Assembly: GCA_024233215.1 (NCBI GenBank)
Contig: JACKPW010000016.1
Coordinates: 90,601-154,600, forward strand
Length of the DNA: 64,000 bases
Reading direction: 5' to 3'
Source: Verrucomicrobiales bacterium
GTDB taxonomy: Bacteria; Verrucomicrobiota; Verrucomicrobiia; Limisphaerales; J093
Made by a program: the position numbers and the translations under genes. The notes below the pieces were generated by a model, which was given only the letters and a program-made list of their open reading frames with translations, was not told where the DNA came from and ran no database searches. Positions 35,890-43,655 of the stretch are shown piece by piece (position 1 is the first letter of the stretch; each line of letters begins with the position of its first letter).

Positions 35890-38097
35890 CTATGCCAGAT
35901 CGAACCGGTCCGCGTTCATGACCTTGGTCCATGCCGCGACAAAATCGCGCACGAATTTCTCCTGGTTGTCGTCCTGGGCATAGACCTCGGCGTAGGAACG
36001 CAGGATTGAGTTCGATCCGAAAACGAGGTCAACGCGAGTGGCCGTCCACTTGAGCTTGCCGGTCTGGCGTTCGCGGATTTCATAGAGGTTGTCGCCGGTT
36101 GGCACCCACGAATAACTCATGTCCGTCAGGTTCACGAAGAAGTCGTTCGTCAGGACCCCTTCGCGATCCGTGAAGACGCCGTGCTTGGCGCCGCCATGGT
36201 TTGTTCCCAGCACGCGCATGCCGCCGACCAGTACCGTCATTTCCGGCGCGGTCAGACCCATCAGTTGCGTGCGGTCGAGCATGAGTTCTTCCGGTTGGAC
36301 GACGTATTGCTTCTTCAGCCAGTTGCGGTAGCCGTCGTGGACCGGTTCCATCGGCTCGAAGGAAGCGGCATCCGTCATCTCGTCGGTGGCGTCGCCGCGC
36401 CCGGGCGAGAACGGGACGGCGATATCGAATCCAGCGGCTTTGGCCGCCTTTTCGATGCCCACATTTCCACCAAGCACGATCAGGTCCGCGATGCTGGCAC
36501 CGGTGTCGGCGGAGATTCTCCCCATCACATCCAGGACCTTGCTGAGGCGGGCGGGCTCGTTGCCTTCCCAGTCCTCTTGCGGGGCCAGGCGGATGCGGGC
36601 TCCGTTGGCGCCGCCGCGCATGTCCGAGCCGCGGTAGGTTCTGGCGCTGTCCCAGGCCGTGGCGACCAGTTCGCTGATGCTCAGTCCACTGGCGGCAATA
36701 AGGGCCTTGGCGGCGTCAATGTCGTAATCGCTCCGGCCAGCGGGAACGGGGTCCTGCCAGACAAGGTCTTCCTCCGGGACATCCGGGCCAAGGTAACGGC
36801 TCTTCGGCCCCATGTCGCGGTGGGTGAGCTTGAACCAGGCGCGGGCGAAGGTCGCCGCGAAGTAATCGGGATCCTTGTGGAAGCGCTCGGAAATCGCGCG
36901 GTAGGCGGGATCCATTTTCATGGCCATGTCCGCGTCGGTCATGATGGGGTTGTGTCGGATGGAGGGATCCTCGACGTCGACCGGCTTGTCTTCCTCCTTG
37001 ATGTCAACCGGCTCCCATTGCCAGGCACCGGCGGGGCTCTTCTTCAACTCCCACTCATAGTTCAGGAGGAGTTGAAAATAGCCATTGTCCCACTTCGTTG
37101 GGTGGGTAGTCCAGGCGCCTTCAATGCCGCTGGTCACCGTGTTGCGGCCGACTCCCCGCTTGGCCTTGTTGATCCAGCCGAGGCCCTGGTCCTCCAGTTC
37201 TGCGCCTTCCGGGTCCGGGCCGAGGAGGGCGGCATCGCCGTTGCCGTGGCATTTGCCGACGGTGTGGCCGCCGGCGGTGAGGGCGACGGTTTCCTCGTCG
37301 TTCATCGCCATGCGCCCGAAGGTGACGCGCACGTCGTGGGCGGTTTTGAGCGGATCGGGCTTGCCGTCCACGCCCTCGGGGTTCACGTAGATAAGGCCCA
37401 TCATCACGGCGGCGAGCGGGTTCTCCAGATCGCGCTCACCGGAGTAGCGGCTGCCTTCGCTGCCACTGGGCGCGAGCCATTGCTTTTCCGAGCCCCAGTA
37501 GATGTCTTTCTCCGGGTGCCAGATGTCTTCCCGGCCAAAGCCAAAGCCAAAGGTCTTCAGCCCCATGGATTCATAGGCGATGGTGCCGGCCAGGAGGATA
37601 AGGTCCGCCCAACTCAACTGGTTGCCGTATTTCTTCTTGATCGGCCAGAGCAGGCGTCGAGCCTTGTCGAGGTTCGCGTTGTCGGGCCAGGAATTGAGTG
37701 GTGCAAAGCGCTGGTTTCCCGTGCCGCCGCCTCCACGGCCGTCCGCCGTGCGGTAGGTGCCGGCGGCATGCCAGGCCATGCGGATCATGAGGCCGCCGTA
37801 GTGGCCCCAGTCCGCCGGCCACCAGTCCTGACTGTCAGTCATCAGGGCGTGGAGGTCTCTCTTCAGCGCCTGGACGTCGAGTTCCGCGACCTCTTCCCGG
37901 TAGTTGAATCCCTCGCCCATGGGATCGGTCTTGGTGTCATGCTGATGGAGGATGTCGAGGTTGAGAGCCTTGGGCCACCAATCCATGCCCTTGCTTGAGG
38001 CACTGGTATTGGCGCCGTGCATCACCGGGCACTTCCCAGCGCTCCCTTCGTACGGAACCGGACATTTTCCCGCACCGATATTGCCAGTATCGTTCAT
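35890..38097 (-). CDS. katG: Catalase-peroxidase KatG
   Basis: Haem enzyme that breaks down H2O2 by catalase and peroxidase activity, 735 aa. The distal haem motif MIRMAWHAAGTYR (near residue 104) supplies Arg, Trp and His. The Trp joins Tyr (in LIYVNPEG) and a Met in the covalent adduct of the family. The proximal His lies in TAGGHTVGKCHG near residue 268. The C-terminal half is the usual inactive repeat. The N-terminus has two CPV motifs (GKCPVPY, GKCPVMHG) of the family. It is the third gene of a fur-dps-katG operon, 56 bp after dps. Confidence 0.97.
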   Translation of the reverse strand: MNDTGNIGAGKCPVPYEGSAGKCPVMHGANTSASSKGMDWWPKALNLDILHQHDTKTDPMGEGFNYREEVAELDVQALKRDLHALMTDSQDWWPADWGHYGGLMIRMAWHAAGTYRTADGRGGGGTGNQRFAPLNSWPDNANLDKARRLLWPIKKKYGNQLSWADLILLAGTIAYESMGLKTFGFGFGREDIWHPEKDIYWGSEKQWLAPSGSEGSRYSGERDLENPLAAVMMGLIYVNPEGVDGKPDPLKTAHDVRVTFGRMAMNDEETVALTAGGHTVGKCHGNGDAALLGPDPEGAELEDQGLGWINKAKRGVGRNTVTSGIEGAWTTHPTKWDNGYFQLLLNYEWELKKSPAGAWQWEPVDIKEEDKPVDVEDPSIRHNPIMTDADMAMKMDPAYRAISERFHKDPDYFAATFARAWFKLTHRDMGPKSRYLGPDVPEEDLVWQDPVPAGRSDYDIDAAKALIAASGLSISELVATAWDSARTYRGSDMRGGANGARIRLAPQEDWEGNEPARLSKVLDVMGRISADTGASIADLIVLGGNVGIEKAAKAAGFDIAVPFSPGRGDATDEMTDAASFEPMEPVHDGYRNWLKKQYVVQPEELMLDRTQLMGLTAPEMTVLVGGMRVLGTNHGGAKHGVFTDREGVLTNDFFVNLTDMSYSWVPTGDNLYEIRERQTGKLKWTATRVDLVFGSNSILRSYAEVYAQDDNQEKFVRDFVAAWTKVMNADRFDLA

Positions 38098-38153
38098 GGG
38101 TGTTTCTCGCCTTGTGGTTTGGTCAGGATTTCAAGCCTCCGTCATCAGGCATG

Positions 38154-38597
38154 TCAGGAGAGGGATGCCTTGAGGATCCAGATTTCCTTCTCCAGCCAGG
38201 AGATCAGTCCGCCCAGCAGGTCCATGGTTCCGACGTCTCCGTCCTTCTCCGCAAGCGCGTTGCTTTCCTTGGTTTCCTTCATAAGGTAGGTGAAATCCGC
38301 CAGGACTTGCTCCAGCACATACTTCGCCTCGAAATGCGTGCCCTCGTCCTCCTTAAGCGTGGCAAGCTCCAGGTAGCCTTTGACGGTTGAAACCGGTATC
38401 CCTTCCAGTTGCAGAACGCGTTCCGCTACATCGTCGAACTGGCCGAAGAAGTGATTGTAATAGGCCTCGGTCGCCACATGAACGGCGTGGAATTGCATCC
38501 CGGAGACATTCCAGTGATAGTTGTGCAGCTTCGCCACCAGAATGTGGATGTCTGCCAGGAGTGTGTTGAGTGCGTTCGTTACTTCTGTTTGTTTCAT
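38154..38597 (-). CDS. dps: Dps-family ferritin-like protein
   Basis: DNA-binding, iron-storing mini-ferritin of 147 aa from ATG 38597. The ferroxidase residues are present: His in LHNYHWNVSG near residue 28 and FHAVHVATEAYY, then Asp and Glu in GQFDDVAERVLQLEG. Dps uses H2O2 to oxidise Fe(II) and so prevents Fenton damage. Its start overlaps the end of fur by 4 bp (ATGA), so the two are translationally coupled. No Lys-rich DNA-binding tail is seen at the N-terminus. Confidence 0.94.
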   Translation of the reverse strand: MKQTEVTNALNTLLADIHILVAKLHNYHWNVSGMQFHAVHVATEAYYNHFFGQFDDVAERVLQLEGIPVSTVKGYLELATLKEDEGTHFEAKYVLEQVLADFTYLMKETKESNALAEKDGDVGTMDLLGGLISWLEKEIWILKASLS

Positions 38598-39070
38598 GGT
38601 TGTTCTTCTTCTATTGGATTCTTCTCGTGACCGCTCCCGGGGGCGGGGCGTCGTTTCGTCTTGGCAAGGCAATCGGGACAAGTCCCCCAGAAGATCACCT
38701 CGGCCTCATCGATCCGGAAACCCGAATCGTCCGCCGCAGCCAGGCAGGGCGCCATGCCGGTGACACAATCGACATCAACCGTCTTTCCACAGGTCCGACA
38801 GAGCAGGTGATGGTGGTTGTCGCCGACCCGGTTTTCGTAAAGGGCTGCCGACCCAGCGGGCTGAATGCGCCGGAGAAGCCCCTTTTCAGTCAGCATCCCG
38901 AGGGCATCGTAAACCGCCTGCCGTGAGATGGCGCCGATGTCAGCCCGAACAGCCTCGGCAATGGCATCCGCCGATGCATGGGGCATCGCCGACATCGCCC
39001 GGAGAACCGCCAGTCGCTGGGGTGTCACCGGAATGCCGTGTTCACGAAGAAGGTCGATGGGACCGCGCAT
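38594..39070 (-). CDS. Fur/PerR-family regulator of peroxide defence
   Basis: Ferric-uptake-regulator-family repressor of 158 aa from ATG 39070. The winged helix has VTPQRLAVLRAM and ISRQAVYDALGMLTEKGLL. The regulatory metal site fits GDNHHHLLC, and two CxxC pairs (CRTC and CPDC) form the structural zinc site. Because dps and katG follow directly, a PerR- or FurA-like role as a peroxide sensor is more likely than iron uptake control (inference). Residues alone do not decide between PerR and Fur. Upstream promoter sequences carry direct repeats that could bind it. Confidence 0.88.
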   Translation of the reverse strand: MRGPIDLLREHGIPVTPQRLAVLRAMSAMPHASADAIAEAVRADIGAISRQAVYDALGMLTEKGLLRRIQPAGSAALYENRVGDNHHHLLCRTCGKTVDVDCVTGMAPCLAAADDSGFRIDEAEVIFWGTCPDCLAKTKRRPAPGSGHEKNPIEEEQP

Positions 39071-39078
39071 TGGATATA

Positions 39079-39106
39079 GATATACTCTGATTCTGGACTG
39101 TGTCAA
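39079..39106 (-). promoter_or_regulatory. Promoter of the fur-dps-katG operon
   Basis: On the minus strand, TTGACA (39106-39101), a 16-bp spacer, then TATATC (39084-39079). The ATG at 39070 is only 9 bp beyond, so the transcript would be leaderless or nearly so. Direct repeats of ACTGTGTC, 17 bp apart, lie at 39098-39105 and 39115-39122 over the -35 region and may be the regulator site. Confidence 0.6.
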
Positions 39107-39249
39107 GAATCCAACTGTGTCCAATTCTGGTCCGCGTTCCGTCTTCGCTGGGCCGACTGCTTCCGCCGATGAAAGCCTGGCTGCACGTTCAGACGGCCTT
39201 GCGGAGCGGCTTGCGGAGATGGTCCGCGATGGGGACGCCGCGAAAGGGC

Positions 39250-39279
39250 TTGACACATTTAGCAAGTTAGCTAACTTGC
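39250..39279 (+). promoter_or_regulatory. arsR promoter with overlapping 18-bp operator palindrome
   Basis: TTGACA at 39250-39255, a 16-bp spacer and TAACTT at 39272-39277. A perfect 18-bp palindrome, GCAAGTTAG then CTAACTTGC, covers 39262-39279 and so blocks the spacer and -10. This is the classical layout of an ArsR/SmtB autorepressor. The arsR ATG follows 8 bp after the palindrome. Confidence 0.8.
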
Positions 39280-39287
39280 GTCCGTTG

Positions 39288-39608
39288 ATGGCAAAGAAAC
39301 CCACCCCTGCCCAGTTCCGCGCCCAGGCCGAAGTCTTCAAGGCTCTCGGTCATCCCGGGCGCCTCCTCATGGTCGATGAACTCTCACGTGGCGAACGCTG
39401 CGTCTGCGAACTCACCGCCCTCGTCGGTTCCGAGATGGCCACCGTCTCCCGGCACCTCTCCGTCCTGCGTCACGCCGGCATTGTCGAGGACGAGAAACGC
39501 GGCGCGCAGGTCTTCTACCGTCTGAAAACGCCGTGTGTGATGAACTTCTTCCAATGCGTCACGGCCGTTCGGGAAGGACGGGAAGAACGGGTCGCAACGA
39601 TGGTGTGA
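39288..39608 (+). CDS. ArsR/SmtB-family repressor
   Basis: Metal- or metalloid-sensing winged-helix repressor of 106 aa from ATG 39288. ALGHPGRLLMVDELSRGERCVCEL has the CVCEL motif of As(III)-type ArsR sensors, near residue 38. The DNA-recognition helix is SEMATVSRHLSVLRHAGIV. The perfect palindrome over its promoter is the probable operator. It controls the permease-thioredoxin operon that follows after a 70-bp gap. The exact inducer (arsenite or other thiol-reactive metal) is inferred from the Cys pair. Confidence 0.92.
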   Translation: MAKKPTPAQFRAQAEVFKALGHPGRLLMVDELSRGERCVCELTALVGSEMATVSRHLSVLRHAGIVEDEKRGAQVFYRLKTPCVMNFFQCVTAVREGREERVATMV

Positions 39609-39678
39609 GCTCCCCCCTTTTTGCGTTGTTATTCGCCATTATGCTAAATGCCTTATGATACTCCCGGAGTCTTTCTAA

Positions 39679-41025
39679 ATGAACGGTATCGCCCTCAACT
39701 TCCGCAACGGTAACCTCGCCCGCGAACTCAAGGTCTTCAGCTGGATGGCCGCGGTCTTTCTCCTGGCCTACTTCCTGCCGCTAGGCAACCCCAAGGTCAA
39801 CGCCGCCATTCAGGAGGCCTTCAAGCTCCTCCAGTGGTATGCGCGAAACCACACGCTGGCCTGCGTCGTTCCGGCGTTGTTCATCGCGGGCGCTGTGATC
39901 ACTTTCCTGTCCCAGGCCGCGGTCATGCGCTATCTCGGACCGAAATCGCCCAAACTGGCCGCCTACAGTGTGGCGTCGGTCTCCGGCGGCATCCTGGCCG
40001 TCTGCTCCTGCAGCGTGCTGCCAGTGTTCGCCGGCATCTACCGGTTGGGGGCGGGGTTGGGACCCGCCAGCGCGTTTCTCTACTCCGGTCCGGCGATCAA
40101 CATCCTGGCCATTTTCCTGACCTCCCGCGTGCTCGGCTTTGAGATCGGGCTTTGGCGGGCGGTGGGGGCGGTGGGATTCGCCTTTCTGATTGGCGTGCTG
40201 ATGGCGTTCATCTTCCGCAAGGAGGAGACCGAACGCATTGCCGCCGAGGCCGTGTTGCCCGAACCCGAAACCCCGCCGCGTCCCCTGTGGAAGACCGCCA
40301 CGTTCTTCGTCTGTCTGGTCGCCTTCCTGGTGTTCAGCGACTGGTATAACCCCGGGGACGTCCTGGTCCGCCCTCAGTCCGGCGACGCATTCGCCGCCGT
40401 GTCGTTGCAGGAAACCCACGATGAAGTGGTGTTCCAGCTCAAGGAGGACTGGTCCGGGCATCTTGCCGGGGAGAAAGTGACCTTGGCAAAGCGGGACCTG
40501 GCATCGGTCGAGGAAGCACAGACCTGGGTGATCGCGATCCATCACTGGAAGTGGTGGCTGGCGGGTGCCATGGGATTGGCCGTCGTGGTGATGACCCGGC
40601 GTTGGATGACAGCCGAGGAGACCAAGGAATGGATGCACAACACCTGGGATTTCGCGAAGCTGTTGGTGCCGCTCCTGTTTGGCGGGGTGTTTGTGGTGGG
40701 CTTCATCGGCGCTCTGATCCCGGAAAACTACGTGGCCTCGGTGGTGGGGGACAATTCCCTGAAGTCCAACGCGGTGGCGAGCGTGATTGGTGCGTTCTGG
40801 TATTTCGCCACCCTGACCGAGATCCCGATTTGTGAGGCCCTGGGCAAACTGGGGATGGCCCCCGGCCCAATGCTGGCCCTGCTGTTGGCGGGACCGGCCG
40901 TTTCATTGCCCAACATGCTCGTGCTCCGAAGCGTGATGGGGACCCGGAAGATGCTGGTGTTCGCCGGCCTGACTGTGGTCATGGCCACCCTTACCGGCCT
41001 TCTCTACGGAGCTTTCGCTTCTTGA
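39679..41025 (+). CDS. DUF318-type permease (SO_0444/ArsP-like)
   Basis: Inner-membrane permease of 448 aa with two groups of helices. The first half has ALFIAGAVITFLSQAAVMRYLG and the conserved Cys-rich helix GGILAVCSCSVLPVFAGIYR (near residue 110), followed by GPASAFLYSGPAINILA. This is the family pattern of DUF318 permeases, which include ArsP organoarsenical exporters. The second half has the matching FGGVFVVGFIGALIPENYV and EIPICEALGKLGMAPGPMLA. A soluble insertion of about 90 aa lies between halves. Placement behind ArsR and before a small thioredoxin fits export of a metal or metalloid. Confidence 0.85.
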   Translation: MNGIALNFRNGNLARELKVFSWMAAVFLLAYFLPLGNPKVNAAIQEAFKLLQWYARNHTLACVVPALFIAGAVITFLSQAAVMRYLGPKSPKLAAYSVASVSGGILAVCSCSVLPVFAGIYRLGAGLGPASAFLYSGPAINILAIFLTSRVLGFEIGLWRAVGAVGFAFLIGVLMAFIFRKEETERIAAEAVLPEPETPPRPLWKTATFFVCLVAFLVFSDWYNPGDVLVRPQSGDAFAAVSLQETHDEVVFQLKEDWSGHLAGEKVTLAKRDLASVEEAQTWVIAIHHWKWWLAGAMGLAVVVMTRRWMTAEETKEWMHNTWDFAKLLVPLLFGGVFVVGFIGALIPENYVASVVGDNSLKSNAVASVIGAFWYFATLTEIPICEALGKLGMAPGPMLALLLAGPAVSLPNMLVLRSVMGTRKMLVFAGLTVVMATLTGLLYGAFAS

Positions 41026-41038
41026 TCCAAAGAAGAAC

Positions 41039-41302
41039 ATGACCATGCAACTACTCGTCATCGGCCCCGGCTGCACCAAGTGCAAAACCCTCGCGCAATT
41101 CACCGAACAAGCCGTCCAGGAACTCGGTGTGGACGCTGAGATCAACAAAGTGACCGACCTGAACCAGATCATGGCGCTGGGAGTCATGATGACCCCGGCC
41201 CTGGCCATCAACGGCACCGTGAAGGTCGTCGGCAAGGTGCCCAGTGTGGGGGAACTCAAGACCCTGCTCAGTGAATGCGCCCGCCAAGCGCAATCCAAGT
41301 GA
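41039..41302 (+). CDS. Small thioredoxin-like redox protein (TM0996/MTH895 type)
   Basis: Thioredoxin-fold protein of 87 aa with the active site GPGCTKCKTL (CxxC near residue 11) and the cis-Pro in MMTPALAINGTV. This small family often lies next to DUF318 permeases, as here, where it starts 13 bp after the permease stop. It may reduce or hand over the permease substrate. ATG 41039 or ATG 41045 can be the start. Confidence 0.88.
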   Translation: MTMQLLVIGPGCTKCKTLAQFTEQAVQELGVDAEINKVTDLNQIMALGVMMTPALAINGTVKVVGKVPSVGELKTLLSECARQAQSK

Positions 41303-41396
41303 CGCGCAGCGCACTAAGACGGGACCGACGGGGCTCCGGCGCGAGGTGTAGGATGTTCTCAGAGAACCATGATCGAAGGCACGTTGGTGTTGGTAG

Positions 41397-41519
41397 TTGG
41401 CGTCGCAGCTTGGCGCGAGAGTGATGCGGGACAAGCTCAAGGCGCGTTGGATCAAGCGGACTTTCGGAGTGGTGCTCGTCGGCGTGGCGATCAAGCTCGC
41501 CTGGCCCATTCCGTTGTAA
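41397..41519 (+). pseudogene. C-terminal remnant of a membrane permease (TauE/SafE-like)
   Basis: A frame ending in KARWIKRTFGVVLVGVAIKL, preceded by GARVMRDKL, resembles the last helix of TauE/SafE permeases. No more of the gene remains: the frame is closed by a stop codon at 41394. A 6-bp palindrome GTTCTC/GAGAAC at 41355-41367 precedes it. It is probably a deletion remnant inside the operon; the assignment rests on about 30 residues. Confidence 0.45.
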
Positions 41520-41547
41520 CCAGGAAGACCACAAACGGAACAGGCGG

Positions 41548-41643
41548 ATGAAAACAGAACACGTTCAAGCCAAGGAGTCGCTGGGCGATCGCGGCAAGGT
41601 CTTCGGTGAACTATGGGACCAAGCTGACCAGCCGGAGGACTGA
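41548..41643 (+). CDS. Very small hypothetical ORF
   Basis: A 31-codon ORF (MKTEHVQAKESLGDRGKVFG) ending 3 bp before the next gene. It is polar, has no recognised family and no strong evidence of expression beyond its position. It may be a leader or the remnant of a deleted gene. Confidence 0.3.
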   Translation: MKTEHVQAKESLGDRGKVFGELWDQADQPED

Positions 41644-41646
41644 AGG

Positions 41647-42426
41647 ATGACAACGGACAAATCGATTGGATTCGTTGGCGCCGGGCGGGTGGCCCGCATT
41701 CTGTTGGAGGGGCTCCAGCGGCAGAGCGCTTTGCCGGCAAAGATCACCGTCTATGACGCCAACCCAGAAGCCACAAAGGCGCTGAAAGCGATCGTGCCCA
41801 CGCTGGAAATCGCTGCCGCCAGCGCCACGGCTGCGGCGCAGGACATCGTGTTCCTGGCCGTTCATCCACCGGCAATGGTGGAGATGGCTGCGGGGATCAA
41901 GGGACAGCTCAAACCCGAGGGGGTGGCGGTCTCGCTCGCCCCAAAGTTCACCATCGCGAAGCTGGGCGAACTGTTGGGCGGCTTCAATCGGCTGGCACGC
42001 TGTATTCCCAATGCGCCGTCGCTGATCGGGGCGGGCTATAATCCGATGACGTTCGCGCCCGCACTGGGGACGGCGGACAAGGCCGACCTGACCGAACTAC
42101 TCCAACCCTTGGGTGATTGTCCGGAGGTGGACGAAGCCAAGCTCGAGGCCTACGCCATCCTCTCCGCCATGGGGCCGACCTATCTCTGGTTTCAGCTGCA
42201 GACCTTGCGGGAAGTGGCGGCGGACCTCGGTCTCACCGATGCCGACATCACCCCGGCACTCAAGCGCACCGTCTGCGGCGCAACGCGGACATTGCTTGAG
42301 TCTGAACTAACACCCGCCGAGGTGATAAACCTCATTCCGGTGAAGCCGCTGGCGGAGATGGAGGCGCCAGTCGCAGAGATGTATCGCACACGACTGCCGG
42401 GCCTTTACCAGAGGATCAAACCGTGA
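41647..42426 (+). CDS. Pyrroline-5-carboxylate-reductase-like NAD(P) enzyme
   Basis: Rossmann-fold reductase of 259 aa. The dinucleotide motif IGFVGAGRVARILLEGL lies at residue 7, followed by FLAVHPPAM and RLARCIPNAPSLIGAGYNPM, a P5CR-like motif. The C-terminal helical dimer domain is shorter and more divergent than in ProC (TVCGATRTLLESELTPAEVINL). It may reduce an imine or act as an F420/NADP-type oxidoreductase; true proline synthesis is not assured. Its place in an ArsR-controlled operon is unusual. Confidence 0.7.
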   Translation: MTTDKSIGFVGAGRVARILLEGLQRQSALPAKITVYDANPEATKALKAIVPTLEIAAASATAAAQDIVFLAVHPPAMVEMAAGIKGQLKPEGVAVSLAPKFTIAKLGELLGGFNRLARCIPNAPSLIGAGYNPMTFAPALGTADKADLTELLQPLGDCPEVDEAKLEAYAILSAMGPTYLWFQLQTLREVAADLGLTDADITPALKRTVCGATRTLLESELTPAEVINLIPVKPLAEMEAPVAEMYRTRLPGLYQRIKP

Positions 42427-42466
42427 ACCCGACCCAGAACACCTGGAAATCAAGCCGACAGAAACC

Positions 42467-42700
42467 ATGAAAACAGCCATGAAGATCCTGACGGTGACCG
42501 CACTGGCGGTGGCCGTGGTCGGAACCGTCGCCCTGAAGAAGGGCAGGAGTGCGGATGAACCTCACCGTAGGGGCGTTCAGGAACGGCGGCCAGGAGATGA
42601 CAATCGAACAAATCCAAGCCATCCTGCTGTGTTACGGAATGATCCCCGTGGGCGGGCATGCTCCCGCGTTCCAGGGCGCGACGCTCTTGTCCTCCAATGA
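42467..42700 (+). pseudogene. Truncated membrane leader, likely of a thioredoxin-like gene
   Basis: Starts with a convincing export or anchor segment (MKTAMKILTVTALAVAVVGT) and then loses any recognisable domain, becoming Arg- and Pro-rich in a frame that overlaps another fragment. The leader resembles those of small membrane-anchored thioredoxins found in such operons. It is probably a gene start joined by deletion to the next fragment. Confidence 0.45.
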
Positions 42701-42800
42701 CAGCGTGACCGGAGATGAACTGGGTCTGAAGACTGCGGCTCAGCTGGGGAAACACGTGGCGGAAGTGGCGCAACGGCTTGCTGCCGCTCGGAAAGTCTGA
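42549..42800 (+). pseudogene. C-terminal remnant of a flavodoxin/WrbA-like reductase
   Basis: Frame with QAILLCYGMIPVGGHAPAFQ followed by KTAAQLGKHVAEVAQRLAAA. This resembles the end of flavodoxin-family NAD(P)H reductases (cell-surface of the FMN site and last helix). The N-terminal two thirds are missing, and the start is overlapped by the truncated leader gene. It is most likely not functional. Confidence 0.45.
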
Positions 42801-43061
42801 CGGTCGGCTTTGGCGCTCAGTTCGCGCGGTGCATACTACCACCTTCGAATGGGCTGCCGAATAATCTTGTCCTCCGCTTGGGAGCGAACAGAGTGGGTGC
42901 TCGATGGACGGTGATGGCTGTGATCGGCCACTCACGGTTTGTGCCACTGACTGCTCTGTCCCATGATGCATGGATGGATTCCGCTTATGACGGCGGTATC
43001 ATATCCAAATCCGTTGAGCAACACGGCAGATTTATAAGTCGTTGTCCATCAAGTATATATA

Positions 43062-43101
43062 GGGCCCGTAGCTCAGTGGATAGAGCAGCCGACTCATAAT
43101 C
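43062..43101 (+). pseudogene. 5' half of a CAT-anticodon tRNA (Met-like), cut at the anticodon loop
   Basis: The acceptor strand GGGCCCG, D arm GCTC-AGTGGATA-GAGC and anticodon 5' stem GCCGA with loop CTCATAA are all normal. After TC the sequence leaves tRNA structure: the 3' anticodon strand, T arm and acceptor 3' strand are absent. This is the expected product of element integration into a tRNA gene at the anticodon loop (an att junction). GACTCATAA at 43091-43099 is shared with the fragment at 52726. Confidence 0.8.
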
Positions 43102-43655
43102 ACTTTAAAGCGATTCCCCCCACTTGGACTCAATTGGACTGGAGCACCCTAACTTCCCACCCTTCAACGGCTTGTAGGCTCGTCTGGTGGACTCTCTGGG
43201 ACTCACGTGGGCCCATTGTCGGGCATCGGGTATCAGATGGATTATCAGATTCAGAGCAGGCGATTTCGTGAATCCGGATTGGTGGAAGCCGAAGCCCTGG
43301 CACGCCATCGAACCCGGAACAAGCGGACAAGGGTAACCGCTGAGGGAGGACGCTAGTGGGGGACACCACACTAGCGCGTACTCAGTTAGGCACCGTTTTG
43401 GAGACAGTCGGCCGGGGTTGGGGGAAGCGGGAAAGCCGAAACGTATCGTGCGGCGCTTCGCCCACCGAGGCGTCGTCCCGCCTTCCCCGGTGGCGTGGCT
43501 ACGAGTGATCCAGGGGAACGTGCAGGAGGTTTTCGCCGGCCGTGACGAAAGTGTGCCGTGAGACAGCGGCGGGAGATATCACCCCGGAGTGGCAGGTCTG
43601 TTTGAGACGCCGGTTGACGCCGTTATCTGGGTATTCCAGGTTGACTGCCTTCCCG
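43102..43655. other. Non-coding start of the genomic island
   Basis: About 550 bp without a supported gene. It contains 10-bp-spaced repeats near the tRNA fragment and a hairpin CGCTAGTG/CACTAGCG at 43351-43376 (10-base loop). It is probably derived from attachment-site and flanking element sequence. It ends at the 3' end of the minus-strand GH106-like gene. Confidence 0.5.
43121..43210 (+). repeat. 10-bp-period repeats after tRNA fragment 1
   Basis: CACTTGGACT and CAATTGGACT lie as adjacent decamers at 43121-43140. Further down, TGGTGGACTC and TCTGGGACTC are again adjacent decamers (about 43185-43204). The period matches one helical turn, as expected for recombinase arm sites. The pattern is weaker than at 52861. 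Confidence 0.5.

Noticed and set aside
36181..37998. Plus-strand open frame of about 605 codons opposite katG
   Set aside because: It mirrors the katG codon pattern and has no recognisable domain.
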